Source: Stratiolaelaps scimitus
Taxonomy: Eukaryota > Arthropoda > Arachnida > Mesostigmata > Laelapidae
Direction of reading: 5' to 3'
Assembly: GCA_019614645.1 (NCBI GenBank)
Contig: JABWDB010000012.1
Coordinates: 7,626,001 to 7,690,000 of the forward strand
Length of the DNA stretch: 64,000 nucleotides
Shown: positions 1-13,900 of the stretch, one piece after another
Position numbering within the stretch: the stretch's first letter is position 1
How the letters are laid out: each line of letters starts with the position of its first letter
The notes under the pieces: model-generated
The model's database searches: none
What the model saw: only the letters and a program-made list of their open reading frames with translations
Told to the model about the DNA's origin: nothing
Translations under genes and position numbers: made by a program

Positions 1-329
1 CCGTGACTACAGTACTGCTTGAATGCTCAACACAAACTGGATTAATTCAGCGAAAACACTCGATAACTGAGGGTGTGTCTATCATTTTTCGCCACCGAAA
101 TATGACACATTTTGTTGTAGCAGGCTGCATGCGATGTTGTATGCGCTGTTCTTTGTGGTAAATATGTTATTTGACACAGAAGAAATGCCTCAAATGTGTA
201 TTCTTTGTAACGATTGTTGAAATATAGGGGGTGGGCTATGTTTATTCACACCACTGTATTGGTTTATTAAGGAGCTGCAATTTTACAATGCTTAAGCTCT
301 CTTATAATGTGGGCCGATATGTCATATAT

Positions 330-450
330 GATATACGGGCCGCCACCCGTAGGTTCGATCCTCACCGTTGCACATTTGCATTTAAAGGTCTTACGACGCA
401 ATGCCGAAAGCAGCTCTGCGGACGTTGGCTGAGAGTGTGCCCAGAATAAA
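330..450 (+). mobile_element. SINE-like dispersed repeat, upstream copy
   Basis: Contains GGCCGCCACCCGTAGGTTCG, a tRNA T-arm-like B box, then a body ending in a GTTGGCTGAGAGTGTGCCC segment. The same order is seen at about 19020-19150 and, degenerate, at 39250-39310 and 63270-63370. It is interpreted as a SINE family with a tRNA-related part. Confidence 0.45.
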
Positions 451-1725
451 AAAACAGGGGAACTTCGAAGACCCGATTTCCATCCACCGGCTTCGCTTTA
501 TTTCTTTTATTATTAGGAAAGAAAAAGCGGTGTTTCTAGTAAAAGAAAGCGGTGTCAATCCTCTCTCAAGCAGCGTCAAACGCTTTTAATATGCACTTGT
601 TGCTTGTTTAAGGCGGAGCGATCGTTGTGAAGAGCCCGACCATAGGCTGAAGAACCATTTTGTAAGGTCATGGGTAGCTCGGGGTGATTACCACTATTTT
701 ATGAAGGAAAGGAACTACATTTGCCTACACGAGTGACATAGCGAGTTCGCTATCCCTATCCCGATTGTTTCTTTATCTGAAGATTCTTGCCAGGTACGAG
801 TAAGGAAGGGAATAAGTAAAGGTGGCCCCGACATCTCCTCATAGTAACACCTAAAATGTTAAGAGCTGAATGGATACGATCTATTAGAATTCAATCAAAT
901 AAAGGGGGTCCAGCTGACCCTCAATCTTCGTTCAGATTAACCCGAAGTCCGGCACCCAGTCTTCACGCTCGGGGCCTGGATTGTATGCTGGTGGTTGGCA
1001 TGGATTGTATGCTGGTGGTTGGTAAGTCTACCTCAGGTCGGTACATCTGATGTAAATGCCAATGAAATTCCCATGGCTTAGAAAGACTTCACTGTCAATA
1101 CGCCCCCCCCACCACTCCTCCGCCTCCGCCGAATATCCCTCAATGGCCTCTCCACAGGATCGGTCCGCCTAAATATTATCCTTGTCTGCACTTTTTACTT
1201 TTGTTTTGCGCGCCTGGGTTTACAGGAATTCTCGCGACGACATGAGGTGAGGCCTTCTGTTGAGGTGAAGGTTACACTAGTGATCTTGTCACCTCAATAT
1301 TATGAGTAGACTCCTAGGTCTCCTCTCTGGCTGTCGTCGGCCAGACCCAAGTAACTTGGCGGTAAAGGTGAGCTTCGTTTCACTATAAACAGTCATTCGG
1401 CTTATGGTTGACACCTTCCGAGACCCTGGGAGAGATACATGATCAGATGCCGAAAACAAAACACGACGGCTGCTTGAACGGTCCAAGTGTTGGTTGGTAT
1501 TTATCTTAACGCTGGCCCGCAGAGCCGGTTTTCATCCACCGGTTTCGTTTTTGCATAATTCTGATATGAGCTACTTCAAGCAAAATGTGTCTATATAGTT
1601 TTCTGTTTTGGGATGAATGTCGTTAATTTTTTTTCGGACACATTCGACTTCGGTCTGTATTTGAGTTTGTAAAAACGTATCAATCAATGTTTGAGGTCTA
1701 GCGTTCAGTGAGGTGGATTTGATTC

Positions 1726-1731
1726 TATAAA
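1726..1731 (+). promoter_or_regulatory. Candidate TATA box of gene 1
   Basis: TATAAA lies about 125 bp before the start codon, inside a block conserved upstream of all three genes (22374-22379 and 41924-41929). Spacing is plausible for a short 5' UTR. No initiator or factor site can be claimed from sequence alone, and the region is A/T rich, so this is tentative. Confidence 0.3.
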
Positions 1732-1854
1732 CCATTTCGAATCGATAATAATATAAAAAAATCTAATCCAAAATCTTTACACTGCTACGCAGAGCGGTGC
1801 CGAAGCTTGCCACTGCTTTGCTTAGGACCAATAGTAGGATTTACTTCGAAAGCG

Positions 1855-1963
1855 ATGATCACGAGGAATATCGACAAGAAGCGGGCATGGACACCAAGGA
1901 GGGTTATTTGTTCTCTTGTGCTGGGAATGGTCTTCCTTCAATGGTCCCCTTGTGCTTTAGCCG
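1855..1963 (+). CDS. Exon 1 of gene 1: signal peptide
   Basis: The ATG at 1855 opens 36 codons plus one base (phase 1). The n-region is basic (K-K-R-A-W-T-P-R-R). It is followed by about 14 hydrophobic residues and an S-P-C-A-L-A end that fits signal-peptidase cleavage after Ala. The donor is G|GTTTGT, weak but identical in all three genes. The equivalent exons are 22503-22611 and 42053-42161. This start was chosen because it gives the correct phase for exon 2 and a textbook secretion signal. The longer frame upstream has no ATG. Confidence 0.8.
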
Positions 1964-4900
1964 GTTTGTTGATCCTTTGGTCTACTATAGGACATACATC
2001 TACGTGATATACACTTCGCGCACGATAGCACATTCCTAATAGCAGAAATAAAGCGCAATCAATCCTTTCTCGAGCAACGTCAAACATTTGTTGCTTGTCA
2101 TCCATGAGGCGGGGTGGTTGTTGTGACGAGCCCGACCACAGGCTGAAGGACAGTATTTCAAGATCCTGGTAATAAGAACACGCAATAATAATTTTTCCCT
2201 ATAGCGCTATTTGTTACAAATCCATTAATCGCACGCGTGCCGATACCCGACAACAGTATTATATCCTCATTCAAATGACGGAACGAGCAAACGCACACAA
2301 TTTGTTAGTGAAGAGCGTGTCATCATCTTGGCTTGCTTGCTTTCAGTGCCTCCTAGTGCCGTCCTTCAGATCACGAAACATACAATTGTTGAAGAAGCAT
2401 TCATCAATGTGACCTTCCCAAAATGCGATGTATTGCCAGAAGCTTACAATTTGAGCTACAAACATTGTAGTATGAGAGAGCCAAGGTGGCTTGATTTGAA
2501 GGATAAGTACTCGGTTGTGCTGACCTTTCCTCCCCGGACCGAGATCGTCTTCGGAGGCGAGATGAGCTGTAAAGGAGTCAAAGTGAATTTACCCAAGGAA
2601 AAGGTGACGACTGATTATGCAGGTGAGCAGTGTCGTATTGATCTACAGACTACTTTGTTAAAATGCTGACGAAATTCGGAAGCAATCAACGATAGCTAGG
2701 ATCTCCAGCAGATTCCAGATTTCTGTTTGTCCTTGTCTATAACGCGTACAGCTTACGAGACTGTTAAACGTTCGGGATGACCCGCAAAGTATTCATCAGG
2801 AAATAATCAACACACGTTGTAGGGTGATAGATGTAGTAAAAGGAGGTATTTTTTTCCCACCTTCAGTCATTTTATAAGTTTGGTGTGGTACAACTCGATA
2901 TGACAGTAGGCTTCGATTCCTTCCAGCGCCTCAAAGAGCATTGCAAGTGATTAGCGCAGGTGGCTCCATGGACACCGTGTGGGTGAAGTTTCCGTCTGCT
3001 GAATGGTGCAACAACAGTTTCCCGCACTATCTGTCGTATAAAACTGTCCGGGAGACTCGTCCACAAGAGCGAAAGCTACCACTGGGCAAAGATGAAATTA
3101 TGTTAAATTTAGATTTGGGATTGACGTACACCTTTGATGGCCGCATCATTTGTGGTGATATAGTCGAAAAGATAAGTGCCACAATTTCAACCACAGGTTA
3201 GTAGAATATGTTTATTGATCCTCGCCTGCTACAATACAAACGAATAGGCTGTAAGTTGGAATTGATAGTAGTCCTTGCGTGTGTATGACACTCATCGGTA
3301 CAGCGGGACCGTGCCTGGGCCTCTTGTGACTATACCTCTTGAAACTGAAAAAAACCCTGCCGTTTTAATTTTTGGAAAAAAATTAAAAAAAAAAAACCCT
3401 CTGATTTAGAGCCTATTAGATCCGCCTTATATCCATATACTTAATCCTAAATCATGACACACTATTCTGTTCCTCCGTGTTCTCTATCGGAAGTGGCAAT
3501 ATCAGAGGAACCTTGTCAGTTTGCGCCAAACGATTCTATGTACCCAATTTAGGGGTCAACACATTCATTCCAATTGGCTGACTTCGAAAAAGGTCTTCCG
3601 AAGGTTACCCCTCATATATCCTACTCCTGGATATATAACAGATTTTTTCCTGGGTTTTATCGAAGTCTGCGCCAATTTACTATGGCTAAAGTAACTCGGA
3701 TGTTAGCCTAAAAACATCCAAATCATGCCTCTACAATAATTCGGAGGATACACAGGTTTTGCCACGGGTGATGGAAATATATATCCACAAACAGAGAATG
3801 ATAATCAGTAATGAAGCAACGTCATTATTTTGCCTTCATCTCTAAACGAGCACTCTGGGTAGGTATTCCCTAGAATCTATTAGCGCAAGACTGACGAAGT
3901 TCCCCTGATATTGCCACTTCCGATAAGGAATACGTATTTATTTTCTAAAAATTAAAATTGCAGGGTTTAAAAAGTAGTCTCAAAAGGTCAATGAATAGTC
4001 AGTAGTTTTTCCTGGTTGCATCAAACTACGGTACTGCCAATACAGGATTCCTCAGTTGTAGACGCCGTTGTACTTTCCATGGCAACAGTCAATTACTTGA
4101 TTTTGAACAGTTTGTGACCCTGGCTGATCTGTTTCGAACATCCGACAGCTATTCACATCTGTCCGTCAGCTGCCGCCTTGTGATATGAGCAACACGCCAC
4201 AGCCCTCCGACATGTTTGTTCTTTTAATTTTTCACTGAGGGGTTTTGCAAATGCCTGGATTCCTTCCATGTTCGTATTGCATCGCTTTTTTGCCTGAGAG
4301 TGGATTTGTAGTGGGCAGTGACGTAGAAAGCTCAAAATAACCACTTCGCTTCCCAAACCAACTGCGGAGGCGGTTGGACTGCCGCGATCCAACGGACTTT
4401 TCCCTTTGACAGCCGTAACTATGATCGAGGGTTTGGCGGTGCTGTCATCAAAGCCAGTGAAACTGTGGATCATCGCGTATCCGCAATATACCAAATTCCT
4501 TTCTGGCTACATGGTAACATGGATCAGCAATACCACTCACGAGCACCACTTGACACGCACGTACCCGTATGGTGGTCTAAGAACGGTATTTATTTTACTT
4601 TTTGTACATATTATGCAGATGTCAAGTGTGTAATATTCCGATTCGAAAGTTTCGATTATCCTCTTCCTTCCGACGCAAACGCTTCACTGATTTTTCGTAA
4701 CTGCGCCTGAGCTTGCTCTGGTTTCATTATCATGACAGAGCGAGGACTGTGTTTTGCAGACAGTTGTTCTGCCCGAGACGCGCCCGACAGCGGATTACTA
4801 TGTTACGGCAGTTCCTATGATAAAACCGCTGTCGGGAAATATGTTTGAGGGTTTGCCATCATCTACGGCATTCGCTATCAGGACACCGGATTGTCTAGAC

Positions 4901-7900
4901 TGCCCGATAGAAGGTATGCACTTGTCCCTTTATTAGGTACTAAATAGGTACGATGCATGCGATCTGCTTGTACAAAAATTACTAATTATTTACGCCCGTA
5001 TCGAAAATACCTGAATGATCATGATAATATATATATATATATATATATTTGTTTTTTTCCAGCTGACTCTCAGCTGTATATATTTATATATAGATATATG
5101 TGCATCTCTATTCTTGTGTTCTTTCACAGCACCACAAGTTATTAAAGCACTTCACGTCACCCACTCAACACAAGCACCGTACATGGTCAATTTTACGATC
5201 GACAGAAATGAGCAAATGCACGATTTCATTGACTTTGACCTTACTTATTGCCACCCCATGATTTGCTTCCGAAGGTCGATATCGATTGACGAATCCGGCA
5301 CGGTAAGTAAACCACGTAACCACGTGTATCTGAAACCAATTGTGACCACGCTGAATTTAAGCATATCAATTTAAGCAGACGAAAGTCAGTCAACCATCAT
5401 GTGGAGCCCTGAACTTGCGCACGCCAGAGCATGCTATTTTATCGCATGTTTGCACTTATACAGCTGTAACAGCTGTATAAAGGGGTCCCAGAGGGGTCCC
5501 CTGAGGGGTCTGAAGACACGTAAATTACGAAGTACGCGCCAAATGTTTATTTGGCGCGTACTTCGTAATTTACGTGTCTTCAACACCAGCTATAAAATTA
5601 TAAAATTGTATCGTTACTGTAGAACCTTTGTCTCTGTGCCCCTTTTAGAATTTGTTTCTGGGGTCTTTCGACGGTATCGACTACATGGTGACGCACAACG
5701 TCACAGTAATTCCCCGTAAGCTCAAGGGGTCCGAGATCATCTTGGGGGAGGAATATTCTACTACATTCAAGGTTTCAACATGCGAGAATTGTGCAGGTAT
5801 GCTCCCTTTACTGGCAATACGCTCTTTATTAAAGGATTACAGAAATATAGATATATTCTTCGAAGGTATTTAATACTGAGTGGTTTCCCCAAAATAACTG
5901 GCGAATTTGGCTTTTTTCAATTATAAAATCGTTTTACTATTGTCTTTTCAGTGTTACATGGCGATCTTATCATGCACCTGGTGAATCATGAGGACGATTT
6001 CGTCGATATCCAGGTAGATCTACCTATCGCCAAGTGCACAAACCCAGAGTATACTTTTCAATACGAAAGTTTCCCGTCGGAACGCTCTGCGATAGTAGCT
6101 GACTTCGGTGCATCTCGAGGAACGCAACGAAAGTTTAACCGCACTCACCTTAAGCCACACCAAACGGATATTGTATTGAAAAGCTTTCTCTATTGGGAGG
6201 ATATAGGCATGAAGCTGCTGGTGGATTGCGGAGGACGCCCCGACACTTACTATGGACGGATCAAGACTGGACTTGGAAGTGAGTCGCGATTTCTTGCCCA
6301 ACATTGTTAGTTAATTCGCTTGTGCAGGAATCATGATATCTATCTATACTCGCAAGGAATTCGATACCAGAAACAAGATACTGTGTTTCCTCAAAAAGGC
6401 AGGGCGGCTAACGGGGAATTAATGACGGGTTCGATTACGGAAAAGAAGCCTGAGAAACGGCTACCACATGTAAGGAAGGCAGCAGGCGCGCAAATTACCC
6501 AATCCCGCCCTGCCAGGATGAGACACATGCTTGCAACTATGATATGGTGTGATATCTATGAAACTACTGCCACAGATGAAGCGAGTACAAATGCTCTACA
6601 ACGGGTTATTACTGCTACTGAATACTCTATCTAATATTTATCTAATATTACTCCTATTACAGAGCCACACCCAATTTCCTATGTCGAACTAGTGAAGTTC
6701 AACAGTACTTCGACAGTGATCAAAGTCTTCACCGACACCCGATTTAAGTATGGAATACGCCCCCTAATTGGTTTTCTAGTCGAAATTAGACCTCCCAGTA
6801 CGGAAGCAGCGACGGTATCGCTTAATTTCAACTACAACGGCATTCAAACGGTAGGTAACGTTATCGTCATTGGAGTTCCAACTGGAAACTTGTTGGAAAC
6901 AAACGTCCCAAGGCAGTTTGCCCAGTGAACGTATTTATGCCAACACCCCCCCCCCTTTTAAAAAGAAAAAAAAATGCTCTTTCATTCCCTGGATACTACC
7001 GGCACGCTCTGGCCATCCAATTGAGGTAATCTATGGATCTATGACATATCTTTTGAGAATGTTGAAGAGAAGTTTCTCTCCTGAATGGACTTCTCCTCCA
7101 ATATTGAAAAAAAATTGCCCTTCAATATTGGGGATTGCTTAAAATTCGCTCAGCACGTGCCAAGGGATACAGCTCAAATTTGGGAATACTGCTCTTGTCC
7201 ATGAAACTAAAATGATGTCATTTCTCTTTACCTCCTCGGGCTGGTGGTCAATGTGATGAATAATTTGTTTGATGATTTGTTCTCAGAGAACATAATGGCT
7301 TTTCATTCGATCATCGAAATCTAATTTTCGTTCTATATAGTAGCTGGAGAAAAACGTTCAAAGCATATTTGATCCAACTGTAGTTTAGACACAAGAAACC
7401 TTCGCACCATAGAGGAAGAAATTCACAAGCACAGACGGCGTCTGCGGACCAAGAAAACTGTTCCAGATTCCAATATAGCTAAACTATACGACGTTGCTAG
7501 ATGCGGGCCTGTCTTTCTTATTGGCGCACGTATAAGGTCGTATAGATCCGACGCCCCACCTTTCCCGAGATAACAAAAATGTTATATGATAATCATCATA
7601 TTTGTTGTTGTTGTTGTTGTTATTTCGTCTTCGATTGCCTTTATTCATTCAGTTGTCCATTATACTCCTCCTGAAATTAGTCGTTCATGCAACAGAAGGG
7701 AGCCATGTATCCCGATAGATTTGATGACGTGACACACACTACTAGAGACACACACTAAGTGTTTTGGACGTTGTTAAACGTGTACCGGACAAGTTGTAGT
7801 GTACCGGGGCACGTTGAGGGTCAAATTGTAACCGGCATAACCTAGAGCCTAAATTGGTTTCGTGGTTTTTCTTGATGACGTCGATGACGTCAAAATCGAG

Positions 7901-10900
7901 AACTTCATTAATTGCAAGCACTACTATTACAGCTGATTGAGATCCCGCATGGCGTCGAAGCAGGATACAAACTTTCGGTGTACCCTGTTATTTATAACCC
8001 ATATTACGACACGACTAACGGAGTGGCCTACACTCTCATCATAACCAAGAAACCGGGTATATAAAATGCATATATACTTATTACGCCAAGTAATATATAC
8101 ATATGTATATATATATATATTGACAGTACATACATAGTTACTTATTAGTTTTGAAGTTCAGGGACTCATCTTCGCTCATATATATATGTATATATGTATA
8201 TGTATATATGTATATATGTATATATATATATATATATATATGAGGGGACGTGATATTGAATGTATGTGTCATGCGACTCTTGAGTGACGAATTTCATTTG
8301 TCCAGTCTCTGGTTATGTCTTATGTAGATATGCCTCGTTCGTTCGTCAGCCGGCCCAACTTATTACGGTAAATTTCTATATCGAGATTCTATTGTGAGAT
8401 ACGGGATCGATACACCCTTTATAACTCGACAACTCGTGTTTGATGATATGTACCGCTGAATGTAACGTACTACAAATCCTGTTTAGGCAGAGAGAACTGG
8501 CATCTTGGTGCCAGCAACAAGGACCGACGTCGTATTTGCTGTTGACGTCAATTAACGTTGTGTACGTGTTTTCTTATGCAGAGCCGACACAACTCATTGT
8601 CCGACGATTTCCGCTTTCGGTCCGGGTCTCCTGGAGACGCATGAGGAAAGAATTTTTTGTACAAATTTGTCCTAAATCCTCGGCCTATTCACCGCAGGGA
8701 AGAGGATGCGAATACGTAGTTCGCAAGGCTGAATCACGGGTATGTTCTTGAACTGAGCCTGACACAAGCATCTACATACCCAAAACGAAGTCGGATGTTC
8801 AAATTGCGATGGTCGATTAATCGAGAACTTCATTAAGTGCAACCTATTACAGCTGATTGAGATCCCGCATGGCGTGATCTCGAATGCGGAAATACGCTGC
8901 ACACCGAATTCTATTTTGCTGTCTTTGGGCCCGCGCATCATTGTTCTAATTCCAACTCTCTATTGTGAGATTCTATTGCGAGATACGGGATCGATACAAC
9001 CTTATCAGGGTGTATCGATCGAAACTTCTGTGTAGTACTAACGACCGACGCCCCCAAGCTCATTAAGGGTGTATGCGGAATGTAGCTGGCTTGCGATTAA
9101 CCTTGAACTTCCGGCAAGCTAACAATGAGTTCTGGGATGTCGCGTTTCGTTAAAATCGAGCAGTTCAGCAGGAGGGTAGTTTCTATTTCTAACGACTTCT
9201 TGTGTTTTATGCAATTCGCAAATTCACCAAGTGTGATTTACTATAACAGATTGCTGAGGTTCCCGTACTTCCTGGCATCGAATACGGTCTGCTTGCTTAC
9301 TACTACAGCGAGCAAGGGCTCGTGGATGAAACGACAACATTCACCATACCCGAATGCCTTGTGGATTGTGAAGGTATGGGCGAAGCACTCTAGAAAGGCG
9401 TGCGCATGATATCAACACATGACCACAGGGCTACTCACTTGGACAAGTTTTCCAGCTGAAAACTTAAAACAAGTTTACAGCTGGAAAACTTGTTCCCAAA
9501 AACATGTTCCCCTAAAGTAGCGGCTGTGCCAGTGAACAAAATATGTTATCGATCTTCCAGTAGGACAAGCCGACACCTTTACCTTGGCGGGCGGCGGCCA
9601 AATCGAGGCCCGCTCGTGATTTTAGAGGTTATATACGAAAAGTTGAGACTCGCGGGTTAGGTTGGATGAGCATCGCCAAGAGCCTTCGGTTCCTGGCGGA
9701 CGTCGTGACTGAGTTCTTAAATGTTGGTGTTATGTATAATAACGTGCTTAGGTTGTTAGGTTATCCCGCTAATTTTGAAGGGCATATTTAACTTCGTTTT
9801 CTGCAGCGCTGTCAGATAGTCAACTGAGCGCGATCGTTTTGGCGAATGGCTTCGAAAATACCGTGGATATTGTCATCGCTTTGGATCAAAATAAGGGATT
9901 CCACGGATTTATTTCCGCTAGAAATGACGATACCGAAATATGCAGCCACAAATACATAGCTGCAAGCTCTACACCACATAAAGTGACAGGACTCGATCCT
10001 TGGACGATCTATACGATCAGGATTTGCGTCGATCAATCGATCTACCTACGAGAGGAAGTATACACCGGGGGAGCAGGTATGTAATAGACCATAGGTCATG
10101 CCAATACAAGGTGATATAATTAGCAGTTATTATAGCAGGGAGCCATGTAACCCGATGTATTTGACATGCTTCCTGTTGACGTGACCACAATGCTGAAATT
10201 ACCCTTGTTTCTAGCTTGTTCTGAAATTCTTCTTCTGTTGTGTGCGTTGTGCGTATTGGCCATTCGATCCGACGGTCCTCCCCACTGAAGAGTTCTCATC
10301 ACCACGCTTTTATATTATCCCGGGCACGGGCTTGAACAAGGATATTTTTGTCCATCTGCCGCACTGGACAAGCAGCAACCCAATAAAATTTGCCTTAGGC
10401 TTCTGTGGAATACAGACTCCTGTGGTTGACTGTCATCTGCGATCAATTACCGCAACGCGCTTGACGGAACCCCACAATGTGGTACGTATGATAGATGACG
10501 CTCGTTTTCCCTCACCTTTCCTAGGCAGGCAGAACCTATAGGAAACGACTACGATCTTGCTTAATGCTAAACCACAAGATACGAATCCACTTTGGAAATC
10601 GTGGGTTCACATGGTGGGAGACTCAGATATCGGGGCCGCGAGCTCCATCTTGTGGTCTTCTTTAGTTCGACCCACCATGCTGGAGAAGTGGAAAAATTTC
10701 ATGGGCTGCGTTGAGTGTAATTTCAGGATGCTTGCTCGAGATCGATGCAGACTACAAATGCCGGAGTCCTTCAGCAGGCGGACCATCAATTAATAATTTT
10801 GCCTTGCAGATTGACGGGTTACCCTATCATCGGCTCGTCGATCTTTCCCGCTTTCTTGGGTTGGCACATAATAGTTGGTACATGTTTGCGGTTACGCCGT

Positions 10901-13900
10901 ACGTTCGGATCGGTACGACGTCCATCGAGGGACCGACAAGTTTTCGATTCGTTTGGTTCTGTAAGTTCACCGCAAAAGTCTTTGTTATTGATGGCATAGG
11001 AACTCAGATCATCACCATTGCTCAGCAACACGTACCGTTAAGGTAACCCTCTCAGGCGCGTGTTGTATTAACTGAAATAACCGAACTAGTTGGGTGAGCC
11101 ATTGGATTTTTACACCTTTGAGTGTAAAAGTTCTTGTCCAAAGTGAAATCCAAACGTAATTGCTATTTGTGGTTGTTCAATGATTAAGCGACAAGCTACT
11201 CGTGCTTTTTAGCACCTGCAGAGTAGGAGTGTGATGGTTGAAACCCGAAAGCCGGTGACGTATGCATGCTGTAGTTTGTTTTAGCGCATGAATACATCAC
11301 TCACCTTCATTGAAACCCACTTTCGGTTAAATCCTAACCGAGCTGAAATACCCTGCTTGATACAAGAATCTGTTTTACTTCTGTGCATTGTTCCTCCTGT
11401 ATTTCAGTTAGATCTCCAGATAGATTCCCTATACAACGTAAGTGTAACTGTCTTGTAATTACTAATACAATTATAATATATAACAAAGATAATGTATAAT
11501 TCATTTCCAATTTCACTATAGTTTAGTGAACTTAAAATAGTATGTGGTCCTCCTGCAGCCCTACATCTGGCGTTGGGAAATGGAACGGACCACTCGGTTG
11601 ACATCAGGGTTCATCTCTGTCCGAAATGTAAGGGCTCAAGATACGCTCTTCGTATTAAGAATGCATTCGATGACATGATGCATGCAATTGAGGTCGGTAC
11701 GGAAACTCACATGGTCCTCACACCACCCGAAGAGTCGTCTGAACTGCTGCTCACGGGCTTTCGGAGGAATGAGCACATTCGGATCGAAGTAACCTGCGCG
11801 GATTCACCGACCTACAGACAGGTCGGGTCTATCTTTACGGGGCATGGTTGTGAGTATTACCACGAAGCAGCTTGTCGGGAATCGGCTGACTTGTGTAAGA
11901 CTATAGTAGAGCATTCAATATCATTTTACCCCTTCGCTCAAATTGCTGAGAGGGCACGGAACTGTTATATAAATAAATGCGCTAGCCTGCCAGGAAGTAA
12001 TGCTTTTCTTCGGTGACTATCGGCTCAGGATCGGATCGTGACGATCTAATCATATATTCCAAATTACTTCGACAGCGCCACACCCGATTACAGCTGTTGC
12101 TGTATATCCGTCGTTTTTTTCTGCCGTTGTCAAGATCTTTATGGATGAACGGTGGACATTGCCTCATGCTTCACCGGTCGGGTATCTCCTACAGTGGTGT
12201 CGTCCTACTCCGATACAACGCATATGCAAGAACAAGACAAGCCCATTTGACGGAAACACAACGGTGCGTGTGGTACATTTTGCTAAGCTGGGGGAAGTGG
12301 CGAGGCCAATATAACCTGTGTGAGGCGTGTGTTAGTTCAGCTTGTCTATACTTTTTTTTAATTGAGAAAATAGGGGTATATTTTGGTTGGCGAGCTCACT
12401 TTCCCGATTCTGTGTCTCGGAAGGTTCCATGCCCTGTGAGGGTTCCATGCCCTGTGAGGAGTTGCGCGAGTGGGTACGTAAGGGTCCCATTCGCGTGTCG
12501 GGTGAAGTACCAGTATCTCAGGTCTGGAAGGAGTCTTCGTCCAGTACCCTGGGTCCCCTTCCTCGACTGCCGACCACTCTTGACTCCACCGGTCCAGGCT
12601 CTCACTCTGCCTTACCAGGACTTGTCCAGCTGCTGCCGACGTTGCCCTGTTCGCTCGGCAGACTGTTTGCGCTTTCGGTCGCTGTGTCTTGTTAAGCAGT
12701 TGTTTGATTCGGACCTGCTGTCTCCCATAATGGAGCCGCGTAAAGTGCTATGCTTTCCGCCACTCTCCGCTAGCAGTCTTCTTCTTGAATCCGAGGCTCC
12801 TTTCGTCTTGGGAGGAGGCGAGAGAGGTCACTTATTGCCTTGGACGCTTTTGGCGCGTCGCGTATGTGGCGTGCGGCGTGCTTGTCAAGCCCTTGTCGAG
12901 GATCATCCCTAGGTATTTTACCGTTGACGGTAGTGATCTCATGGCCGCCAAGCCGCAGGGAGAACTCCTCTCTAAGCCGTTTTCGGCCGTTCAATAGTAT
13001 CGCCTCTGTTTTTGTTGGGGGCTAGCTGTAAGCCGAGGGTGTTTAGCATGCTGGCTACCTCCGCTAATACCCCATTTGCGAGCATCTGCAAAGCCGCGCC
13101 GTCACACCATGATCACTGTGTAATATATATTCAGTGATAACGTTGAATATCTATGTGAAGCTCTCGCTTTTAGTATCTGGAACACTCCTCGATACTAATA
13201 CCAAGAAGTAGTATAGTACTAGCGGGAGTGGATAATCAGTTTTAATATACAGTGGAGAGCCAATCACAAGCACAGCCCCAGTTAGTTAATAGGCCTTAAA
13301 TGTGAAGGTGCCTCCTTTCTTTAACAGAATAAATACAATGCATTATGAGAACGGTCAGCGAACTCGGAACTACAGTGCTATTAGTATCGCTGTCTGGGAT
13401 CTTGCCTACGCGAGAGATACTAATACAATAATAATAATTATTATATACTATAATATAATACTACAGCAACCTCAAAATGAGGTTGCTGTTTATTCATGAA
13501 CGGTCTGCCTTGGTCTCCTTGTGTGTGAGGTTACGCGGGTATATTTGACTTAGAAAGTTGTAGATAAACTTTCCGTCTGAAATAACCGTCAGCACAGACA
13601 ACGTCTGTGCCGACGGTCTAATTTTTTCACTCATTTTTTTCCGGTCCTGCGTCATTCGGGATCGCCTCTACGCATAGACTGTTCAGAAATATACGGTGAT
13701 GGTCGCCAAACACTGGCCTGAAGTGTGCCACTTCCCTGCGCGGGTTTGTTTGTAGACGTCGTTGAAAAGCCCATGATTACCAATTTGCCCAATTTTCCCA
13801 ATTTTCTGCACGATCACCGTCTTTGCTCTTCAGCTGGGGGACAGTGTGTCGCTGGGGAACCCGAAAGTCCCCTTTTACAGGCTCATACCAACAAAGGACC

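Larger units (their letters stand above)
1..1854. other. Upstream region of gene 1, repeats only
   Basis: No supportable gene. It holds a SINE-like 3' segment (about 330-450), a copy of the roughly 120 bp repeat that also follows exon 1 of each gene (about 545-660), and a repeat ending near 1080 that also lies in the 3' flanks of all three genes. From about 1135 the sequence matches the upstream regions of genes 2 (from about 21780) and 3 (from about 41370). Open frames here are short and not conserved as protein. Confidence 0.6.

Noticed and set aside
6320..6634. A 104-codon open frame in intron 8 of gene 1, almost identical in gene 2 (28238-28552)
   Set aside because: It has no clear start, no module pattern and no fitting splice phases. 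Gene 3 has a version with stops or unrelated sequence there. The identity is explained by recent duplication.
12013..12912. A 299-codon plus-strand open frame, the longest in the window
   Set aside because: It runs across exon 17 in another frame and then through the antisense of the LINE fragment. The real coding signals are exon 17 on plus and the RT remnant on minus.
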